DNA of 47,968 nucleotides from a bacterium (GTDB lineage: Bacteria > Bacteroidota > Bacteroidia > Bacteroidales > Muribaculaceae): assembly GCA_004563195.1 (NCBI GenBank), contig SFTJ01000014.1, forward strand, positions 1 through 47,968, given 5' to 3'. Under the pieces are notes generated by a model. It saw only the letters and a list, made by a program, of their open reading frames with translations. It searched no databases and was not told the DNA's origin. This document shows, one piece after another, positions 42,077 to 47,968 of this stretch; the stretch's first letter is position 1; each line of letters begins with the position of its first letter. Both the position numbers and the translations under genes were made by a program.

Positions 42077-43771
42077 ATGAAACATATAAAATTCTTACTT
42101 ATAGCCTTTTTGGCTCTCGTAGCCGCTTCGTGCGTGGAAAGCGAACCCGACTACAAGAACTTCCCTTCGAAGGATGTGGATTTCTCGTTTGCAATCGACG
42201 GCAACGAATATGCCACCGACTTCTACTACGTATCCACCATTCAGTTTACCAACACCTCTTCGCGTCAGGGCGCTGTGACTTGGGATTTCGGCGATGGCAC
42301 TTCATCTAATGAGGCTAATCCATCTCACAAGTACGGCCAATCGGGAAAATACATGGTTACGCTCACCATCGACGGCGTTGGTAGCCGCACCTATCCGTTG
42401 CTCATTATGGACATCTCGCCTATGCTCAACGTAGCTAAGCAGAGCGCCGACGAAGTGATTATAGGCGAAACAGCTATCGAACTCGGGCTCAAGTTGCCTA
42501 ACCCCGACAACCTCATCTGCCGCTATGTGTGGATTATGCCCGAAGGCACCACTCTTGCCGATGGCACTCCTATTGAGCGTTTCGAAGGCTTCTCGCACGA
42601 AGATGGCTCTATCGACAACCCCGGCGAACTCAAATTCTCTAACGTGGGCTCGCAGCGCATCGAGGTGCAAACCTACTTCGACATCAACGGCGAAAACCGC
42701 CGCCTTGCCGACTCTTACATCAATGTGCATGTGGGTTTCACCAAGGAAATGCCTACACTCTACTATGCTTGCTACGGCGGTAACATCAAGGCTTATAAAC
42801 TCATCCCCGAAAGCGAACTCCCCGAAGGCACCAAGAACCTTCCGTTCGACCTCGGCGTGAGCAGCGGCGTCACACCGCAGTGCATACTCTATGCCGAATC
42901 AGAAGGCCTCGACTATATCTATATCCTCGACTGTGGCAAGAATTTCTGCTACCAAGTGGATAACGACGGTGTGCTCGGCGACGGCAAAATCACCGTTATG
43001 AGCGCCGACGGCACTTATGCCAACCTCGTTATCAGCAACGTGGGCGGTCACGCTTTCAGCGACCCGTTCTCGGGTTGCATTGTGGGCGACAAACTGCTCT
43101 ACAACGACCGCAACACGGGTTTCAGCCAAATCAACCTCAGCGACCGCGGCAAAAAGGAATCGCGCATCAACTCCAACACCGACTCTTATATGTGCAGCAA
43201 CCAAAGCCTGGGCTACTACGGACGCGGTATAGCCTACGGTGCCGTTCACACCGGTCTGGCTGTCGACAAGGACGGAGTATACTGGTGGCCTAAGTGCTAC
43301 AATGCTTCGGGCATCTACCGTTTCCGCAGCGACGACATTGGCAAAACCGATGCCGCTCCCACCGAAATCCTGCTCAACGGTGCCACTTGCAAGGCATTTG
43401 CACTCGATGAGAAGCGCGGTCACTTCTACTGCTGGCTCACCTCGGGCGCTGTGGGCGTAGGATTTGCACAATATCCTAAGGTGGCATTCGACCAAGGTCT
43501 TGCCGTTGGCGACCACACCAAGTACATTAAGATGGAGGCTGCGCCTACTGCCGGCACCGCTTCGAGCTTCGAAGCGCTTTATGTTACTCAGTTTGCCGTC
43601 GACGAGGCTACAGGCAATGTTTACTTCGGTTTCATGCCCGACAACGGCGAAACCCACACCACCGGCATCTACTACTACGACTATGCCGCCGGCACCATCA
43701 AGAAGTTTGCCAACAGCACCGACAAAGCTCTCGGCATCTGCATTAATCCCAAGAAAACCCGTCTTTTCTAA
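42077..43771 (+). CDS. PKD-domain lipoprotein of the SusCD operon
   Basis: A 564-aa lipoprotein with the lipidated Cys at residue 19 (LVAASCVESEPD). A PKD domain lies at about 40-110 (FTNTSS, VTWDFGDGTSSNEANPSHKY). The rest is beta-rich, with repeated strands compatible with a propeller (LYYACYGGNIKAYKL, DYIYILDCGKNFCYQVDN, YWWPKCYNASGIYRF). Proteins of this PKD-like lipoprotein type are frequent last members of SusC/SusD operons and probably bind substrate at the surface. The gene starts 23 bp after the previous one and is followed by a good terminator. No catalytic motif is visible. Confidence 0.85.
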   Translation: MKHIKFLLIAFLALVAASCVESEPDYKNFPSKDVDFSFAIDGNEYATDFYYVSTIQFTNTSSRQGAVTWDFGDGTSSNEANPSHKYGQSGKYMVTLTIDGVGSRTYPLLIMDISPMLNVAKQSADEVIIGETAIELGLKLPNPDNLICRYVWIMPEGTTLADGTPIERFEGFSHEDGSIDNPGELKFSNVGSQRIEVQTYFDINGENRRLADSYINVHVGFTKEMPTLYYACYGGNIKAYKLIPESELPEGTKNLPFDLGVSSGVTPQCILYAESEGLDYIYILDCGKNFCYQVDNDGVLGDGKITVMSADGTYANLVISNVGGHAFSDPFSGCIVGDKLLYNDRNTGFSQINLSDRGKKESRINSNTDSYMCSNQSLGYYGRGIAYGAVHTGLAVDKDGVYWWPKCYNASGIYRFRSDDIGKTDAAPTEILLNGATCKAFALDEKRGHFYCWLTSGAVGVGFAQYPKVAFDQGLAVGDHTKYIKMEAAPTAGTASSFEALYVTQFAVDEATGNVYFGFMPDNGETHTTGIYYYDYAAGTIKKFANSTDKALGICINPKKTRLF

Positions 43772-43804
43772 TACGGATATTATTTAATTGATTTAGCCAA
43801 AATG

Positions 43805-43843
43805 GGGCGCACCGAAACTACTTCGTTGCGTCCCTTGGTTTTT
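43805..43843 (+). terminator. Rho-independent terminator of the SusCD operon
   Basis: GGGCGCA (43805-43811) pairs with TGCGTCCC (43827-43834) around a short loop, and TTGGTTTTTG follows. It lies 33 bp after the stop of the PKD lipoprotein gene. Confidence 0.7.
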
Positions 43844-43884
43844 GCTCAAAGCCCGAGCCAAGTTGCCGGCTTACAGCCGAATAC

Positions 43885-43919
43885 AAAAAAATCCCCTCAA
43901 CAGCTAACTGTTAAGGGGG
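43885..43919 (-). terminator. Rho-independent terminator of the tRNA-Leu gene
   Basis: On the minus strand CCCCTTAACAG pairs with CTGTTGAGGGG around a TTAG loop and is followed by seven T residues. The position just after the tRNA 3' end makes it the tRNA terminator. Confidence 0.85.
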
Positions 43920-43928
43920 AATTACCTG

Positions 43929-44012
43929 TGCCCGGGACCGGACTCGAACCGACAAGGACGTGAATCCAATAGAACCTGAAACTATCGCGTCTACCAATTT
44001 CGCCACCCGGGC
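43929..44012 (-). tRNA. tRNA-Leu (anticodon CAG)
   Basis: The 84-nt minus-strand gene has acceptor arms GCCCGGG and CCCGGGC, a D-arm with AATTGGTAGACGC, anticodon loop TTCAGGT giving CAG, a long variable arm typical of class II leucine tRNAs, and a T-arm containing GGTTCGAGTCC. The 3' CCA is not encoded. I looked for a direct repeat of the tRNA 3' end nearby that would mark an integrated element and saw none. Confidence 0.93.
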
Positions 44013-44182
44013 AAATCGGGCGCAAGTTACGCATTTTTTTTGTAACAGCACCTATTTTTCATCGAAAAAATGCCAAAAAAGCCGTTTTTTGTGCATTTTT
44101 CGCCGTCTCAGCGCCAAAAACACCCGTTTCCCCGCACATTTTCGCCCGGCTGAGCATAGCATTGCGCCCCTCAGGGCATAAC

Positions 44183-44220
44183 GAAGGGCGCACTACTTAT
44201 TCCAAGCAGTTGCGCCCTTC
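44183..44220 (-). terminator. Perfect 10-bp stem-loop downstream of glnN
   Basis: GAAGGGCGCA (44183-44192) and TGCGCCCTTC (44211-44220) form a perfect stem with an 18-nt loop, 70 bp past the glutamine synthetase stop. The T-run is weak in both directions. The most likely role is a terminator or a 3' RNA-stabilising hairpin for the glutamine synthetase transcript. Confidence 0.5.
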
Positions 44221-44289
44221 TCTCCCTATTAAAAATAAATCAAAAAGCTTTTATTTATCCGAAAAAAATTATGGTTTCCAATCGATGCA

Positions 44290-46479
44290 TCAGCGCACAA
44301 AGAGCAGTTCTCTGTACTTAGGCAAAGTCCACATCTGGTTGTCGACAATGAGTTCGAGTTTGTCGATGTGGTAGCGAATGTCCTCAAGCATAGGAGCCAC
44401 GGTGTCGTGATAAGCTATCGCTTTTTCGCGTTCGTTCTCTATTCGGTTAGCCACCTTGCGTGCTTCCACCATGTCGTCTACATGTTTGGTGATGTAGATA
44501 GCGTGCTGAGCTATGTCTTCAATCAACTTCACATTCATGCTCGAAAGAGCAGCAGCCTTATCGGCATCGAAGAGGTCGCGAAGTTTGTACACATTATCTA
44601 TCAGTCGGCTCTGATATTCGGTAGCCACGGGAATAACGTGATTCATAGCCAAATCGCCGAGCACGCGGGCTTCGATTTGTATCTTCTTGGTGTACATCTC
44701 CCACTTCACTTCGTTGCGGGCTTCGAGCTCTTTGCGAGTCATCACACCGGTGGTTTCAAACATAGCTATGCTTGCATCCGATAGGTAGTTGTCGAAGATA
44801 ATCGGGCAGCTGGTTTCGCAGTCGAGACCGCGACGCTTGGCTTCTTCCACCCACTCGTCGCTGTAGCCGTTGCCGTCGAAGCGTATTGGCTTGCACTCCT
44901 TGATGTACTGACGGAGCACCTTGAGGATGGCTGTGGTCTTGGTTTCGCCTTCTGCTATAAGGGCATCTACTTGAGCCTTAAACTTGGTGAGTTGGTCGGC
45001 AAGAGCGGCATTGAGGGCTATCATAGCGCTTGCGCAGTTGGCCTCCGAACCCACGGCACGGAATTCGAAGCGATTGCCGGTGAAAGCGAATGGAGAAGTG
45101 CGGTTGCGGTCGGTGTTATCGATGAGCAATTCGGGAATCTGCGAGATATCGAGCTTCATACCTTGCTTGCTGCCGAGTGCTTCGAGGTCTTCATCGAGGC
45201 TCACTTCGAGGTGGTTGAGCACTTCATTCACTTTCGAACCGAGGAACGAAGATATGATGGCAGGAGGTGCCTCGTTGGCGCCCAAACGATGGGCATTAGT
45301 AGCGCTCATAATCGATGCCTTGAGCAGTCCGTTGTGGTGATATACTGCCATAAGGGTATTCACTACAAATGTGATAAAGCGGAGGTTTTCTTCGGCGGTC
45401 TTGCCGGGAGCCATAAGCAGCGCGCCGGTGTTGGTGCCAAGCGACCAGTTGCAGTGCTTACCCGAGCCGTTCACGCCCTTGAAAGGCTTTTCGTGAAGCA
45501 ACACACGGAAGCCGTGATTGCGTGCCACATTCTTCATCAGCGACATGATGAGCATGTTGTGGTCTACCGCCAAGTTACATTCTTCGTATATAGGAGCCAA
45601 CTCAAATTGGTTGGGGGCAACCTCGTTGTGACGGGTCTTAACCGGGATACCCAGTTCGAGAGCCTTGATTTCCAAATCTCTCATAAATGCAGCCACGCGC
45701 GCAGGGATAGCGCCGAAATAGTGGTCCTCGAGCTGCTGGTTCTTGCTTGCTTCGTGACCCATAAGAGTGCGACCGGTGAGCAACAAGTCGGGGCGAGCGG
45801 CATACAAGCCTTCATCTACAAGAAAATATTCCTGTTCCCAACCGAGATAAGCCACCACCTTGGTCACTTCGGGGTTGAAATAGTGGCACACTTCTACAGC
45901 TGCCTTATCCACGGCATGGAGTGCCTTAAGCAACGGAGCCTTATAGTCGAGGCTCTCGCCGGTGTAGGCGATAAACACGGTAGGGATGCACAGAGTGTCG
46001 TCGACCACAAACACAGGCGACGAGGGATCCCATGCGCTATAGCCGCGTGCCTCGAAGGTGTTGCGGATACCGCCGTTAGGGAAGCTCGATGCGTCGGGCT
46101 CTTGCTGCACAAGCAGTTTTCCCGAAAATTCCTCTATCATACCGCCTTTGCCGTCGTGCTCCACAAATGCATCGTGCTTCTCGGCTGTGCCTTCGGTAAG
46201 TGGTTGGAACCAGTGTGTGTAGTGTGTTGCGCCCAGTTCGGTAGCCCATTTCTTCATTCCTGCTGCCACGCAGTCGGCTATCGAGCGGTCGAGTGCTGCA
46301 CCATTGTCGATTGCATCTACCAACTTGGCATAAATTGCACTCGGAAGATACTTAAACATCTTCTCGCGATTGAACACATACTTGCCGAAATAATCGCTCG
46401 GGCGACCGCTCGGCACGTCGACAGTTGCTGCTTTCTTCTTGAAAGCTTCTTCCACAACTCTGAATCTTAACTGTGACAT
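44290..46479 (-). CDS. glnN: Type III glutamine synthetase (GSIII)
   Basis: A 729-aa glutamine synthetase of type III, which makes glutamine from glutamate, ammonia and ATP in the cytoplasm. The length is typical of this form, which is common in Bacteroidetes. The N-terminal GSIII domain is recognisable (RPSDYFGKYVFNREKM, ATHYTHWFQPLT). The catalytic domain includes KTRHNEVAPNQFELAPIYE and the ATP/glutamate region FKGVNGSGKHCNWSLGTNTG (about 330-350), then NRTSPFAFTGNRFEFRAVGS. It is probably monocistronic: a 16-bp palindrome lies in the promoter region (46498-46513) and a hairpin after the stop. Expression is expected to follow nitrogen supply. Confidence 0.95.
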   Translation of the reverse strand: MSQLRFRVVEEAFKKKAATVDVPSGRPSDYFGKYVFNREKMFKYLPSAIYAKLVDAIDNGAALDRSIADCVAAGMKKWATELGATHYTHWFQPLTEGTAEKHDAFVEHDGKGGMIEEFSGKLLVQQEPDASSFPNGGIRNTFEARGYSAWDPSSPVFVVDDTLCIPTVFIAYTGESLDYKAPLLKALHAVDKAAVEVCHYFNPEVTKVVAYLGWEQEYFLVDEGLYAARPDLLLTGRTLMGHEASKNQQLEDHYFGAIPARVAAFMRDLEIKALELGIPVKTRHNEVAPNQFELAPIYEECNLAVDHNMLIMSLMKNVARNHGFRVLLHEKPFKGVNGSGKHCNWSLGTNTGALLMAPGKTAEENLRFITFVVNTLMAVYHHNGLLKASIMSATNAHRLGANEAPPAIISSFLGSKVNEVLNHLEVSLDEDLEALGSKQGMKLDISQIPELLIDNTDRNRTSPFAFTGNRFEFRAVGSEANCASAMIALNAALADQLTKFKAQVDALIAEGETKTTAILKVLRQYIKECKPIRFDGNGYSDEWVEEAKRRGLDCETSCPIIFDNYLSDASIAMFETTGVMTRKELEARNEVKWEMYTKKIQIEARVLGDLAMNHVIPVATEYQSRLIDNVYKLRDLFDADKAAALSSMNVKLIEDIAQHAIYITKHVDDMVEARKVANRIENEREKAIAYHDTVAPMLEDIRYHIDKLELIVDNQMWTLPKYRELLFVR

Positions 46480-46497
46480 AAAACCTAAAATAATAAT

Positions 46498-46513
46498 TTA
46501 ACAATCTTGTTAA
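46498..46513. promoter_or_regulatory. 16-bp palindrome upstream of glnN
   Basis: TTAACAA-TC-TTGTTAA is a 7+7 inverted repeat 18 bp upstream of the glnN start. Its place in the leader or promoter suggests an operator for a dimeric regulator, possibly nitrogen-linked. No identity can be given from sequence alone. Confidence 0.4.
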
Positions 46514-46600
46514 TTTAATTCTATTTCACCTTTACCTTCTTATTAATCGAAAATCCCGCCACTGTGCTGCCAACCATGGGAGCGGTTGCTCACCACTCAC

Positions 46601-47827
46601 CTACAGCCAGTGCTTGAGCCGCTCCACGGCGTTACAGCAGTCGGTGTGCGAAGCAAAAGCGCTCAGGCGCACATATCCCTCGCCGCTGGGGCCAAAAGCC
46701 GTGCCCGGTGTGCACACCACATTTGCTCCGTAGAGCATCTGCTTGAAGTAGTCGTAGGATGAGACGCCTGCCGGCACTTTCATCCACAGATACGGCACAT
46801 GTTCGCCGCCGAACAGGCGCACTCCGGTGGGAGCCAACTCGCGGCGCATAAGCATCACATTGCGCATATAGTAGTCGATGGTCTTGCGTATCTCAGCCTT
46901 GCCCTCATCGGTGTAGATGGCAGCGGCTGCGCACTGGGTGACATACGACACACCATTGAAGCGAATGCTCTGACGGCGATTCCACAGCTGATTCATGCTT
47001 ATGCTGTTGCCCTCGGTGTTCTGCACATGCAGTTCGTGGGGTATCACCGTGTAGCCGCAACGCATACCGGTAAATCCGGCTGTGCGCGAAAAGCTGCGCA
47101 ACTCTATCGCCACCTTCTTGGCGCCTCGTATCTCGTAGATGGAGTGCGGGATATTGGGCGCTTGGATATATGCCTCGTAGGTGGCATCGAAAAGTATGAG
47201 CACATTGTTCTTGAGCGCATAGTCAACCCATTTCTTCAGTTGGCTCTTGCTGAAAGCCATCCCGGTGGGATTGTTGGGCGAACAGAGATACACTATGTCC
47301 ACCTGACGGTCGGGGATTTGCGGCACAAAACCATTGTTTTCGTTGCCATCGAGGTAGATTACATTGCTCCAATGTCCGTTGACAAATATGCCGGCTCGCC
47401 CCGATATCACATTGCTCTCCACATACACCGGATAGATGGGGTCGCTCACGCCTATGGCATTGTCGCCACACAGCAACTCGCCTATGTTGCCTATCTCGCT
47501 CTTGATTCCGTCGTTGATAAACACTTCGTCGGTGCTCAAGTGAATGCCTCGCGAGTTAAAGTCGTTTTTTATAATCAGTTCGCGCAGGAAACTATATCCC
47601 TGCTCGGGCCCGTAACCATGAAAGGTCTTCTCATCGGCCATCTCATCGACTGCGCTGTGCATGGCTTTTATCACATGCGCCGCCAAGGAGTTAGTCACAT
47701 CGTTTACGCTTAGGTCAATAAGGTCAGAAGAAGGTCGGATTACTTTAAAAATCTTCACTTCTTGCGCAATAGTAGCGAACATGTTGTTTCTTGGTAATTC
47801 AAGAAAAAATTCGTTAACCAGTGCCAT
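46601..47827 (-). CDS. DapL-like aminotransferase family protein lacking the PLP lysine
   Basis: A 408-aa protein of the LL-diaminopimelate aminotransferase (DapL) type by length and full-length pattern: FHGYGPEQGYSFLRE, NDGIKSEIGNIGELL, DPIYPVYVESNV, VYLCSPNNPTGM, LFDATYEAYIQ, MRCGYTVIP, YLWMKVP and FGPSGEGYVRL. True DapL makes LL-DAP from tetrahydrodipicolinate and glutamate. Here the motif that holds the PLP-linked lysine (SFSKTAGFTG in the family) reads SFSRTAGFTG, with Arg at residue 248 from a plain CGC codon. The N-terminal GIGDVT substrate motif reads SVNDVT (about 40-45). These changes predict loss of normal transaminase activity. It may be a degenerate paralog, a binding protein or an enzyme with another chemistry. 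A functional DapL would have to lie elsewhere. The reading frame is intact. Confidence 0.85.
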   Translation of the reverse strand: MALVNEFFLELPRNNMFATIAQEVKIFKVIRPSSDLIDLSVNDVTNSLAAHVIKAMHSAVDEMADEKTFHGYGPEQGYSFLRELIIKNDFNSRGIHLSTDEVFINDGIKSEIGNIGELLCGDNAIGVSDPIYPVYVESNVISGRAGIFVNGHWSNVIYLDGNENNGFVPQIPDRQVDIVYLCSPNNPTGMAFSKSQLKKWVDYALKNNVLILFDATYEAYIQAPNIPHSIYEIRGAKKVAIELRSFSRTAGFTGMRCGYTVIPHELHVQNTEGNSISMNQLWNRRQSIRFNGVSYVTQCAAAAIYTDEGKAEIRKTIDYYMRNVMLMRRELAPTGVRLFGGEHVPYLWMKVPAGVSSYDYFKQMLYGANVVCTPGTAFGPSGEGYVRLSAFASHTDCCNAVERLKHWL

Positions 47828-47942
47828 ATCCTTATATCACATTGTTCTTGTTTTGCGTATTAATGCTTCTTTTTTATGTTGTTGCTTCCGTTTCACCTCA
47901 TTTGCGGTTGCTTTGGCTTCCGCCATTCGGTTCACTTTGCCA

Positions 47943-47950
47943 CAAAATTA
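47943..47950 (-). promoter_or_regulatory. -7 promoter element of the DapL-like gene
   Basis: The minus strand contains TAATTTTG, an exact match to TAnnTTTG, about 116 bp upstream of the ATG at 47827. The -33 part would fall outside the window. Confidence 0.45.
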
Positions 47951-47968
47951 CTCATTTATTTCTCAAAA

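Noticed and set aside
43929..44012. tRNA-Leu as an attachment site for an integrated element
   Set aside because: No integrase gene and no repeat of the tRNA 3' end were seen on either side.
44971..46470. 499-codon plus-strand open frame opposite glnN
   Set aside because: The glutamine synthetase on the other strand is unmistakable; the Cys/His-rich antisense product is typical of a shadow frame.
1..47968. CRISPR arrays or insertion sequences
   Set aside because: No evenly spaced direct repeats and no transposase-like protein were found on either strand.

Overview
The window looks like chromosomal DNA from a gut-type member of the Bacteroidales, probably near Muribaculaceae or Prevotellaceae. 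Pointers are SusC/SusD-type outer-membrane uptake genes, secreted proteins with type IX secretion (T9SS) tails, a type III glutamine synthetase, a DapL-type aminotransferase and promoters with the Bacteroidetes -7 element TAnnTTTG. The genus cannot be fixed from sequence reading alone.

Layout. (1) 1-2471: a GH2 beta-galactosidase-like gene lacking its N-terminal domain. (2) 2472-2977: a bidirectional terminator and a cluster of TAATCCAAAA boxes, one of them a 20-bp perfect palindrome. (3) 2978-18684: nine minus-strand genes separated by only 6-26 bp, clearly one operon. In transcription order they encode a 4-TM protein, a membrane-anchored GTPase-like protein, a 1077-aa polytopic protein whose last ten TM segments carry SEDS (RodA/FtsW) signatures, two paralogous P-loop GTPase-like proteins, a TM-anchored protein resembling GTPase-associated protein 1 (GAP1), a class-B-PBP-like transpeptidase, an M50-like membrane metalloprotease and a membrane-anchored GH25 lysozyme. 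(4) 18881-35501: minus-strand secreted proteins. Two copies of a [beta-propeller + N-acetylmuramoyl-L-alanine amidase] pair flank a 406-aa tail-bearing protein, and upstream lie a GHL10 (DigH-like) hydrolase and a NAGPA-domain protein. (5) 35897-43771: a plus-strand SusC-SusD-lipoprotein-PKD lipoprotein operon. (6) 43885-44012: tRNA-Leu(CAG) with its terminator. (7) 44290-47827: type III glutamine synthetase and a DapL-like protein lacking the PLP lysine.

How the genes may work together. Region 3 pairs a SEDS-type glycan polymerase with a PBP-type transpeptidase, the two activities that build peptidoglycan. It places them with three GTPase-like proteins, a GAP1-like protein, a protease and a lysozyme. 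I read it as a GTPase-controlled, membrane-embedded cell-wall synthesis or remodelling system, and I know of no described system with this composition. Regions 4 and 5 look like exported peptidoglycan processing (amidases make stem-free glycans and GHL10/DigH enzymes cut them) beside a SusCD uptake system, so peptidoglycan scavenging is a reasonable hypothesis. The family calls rest on motifs read by eye; no searches were run.
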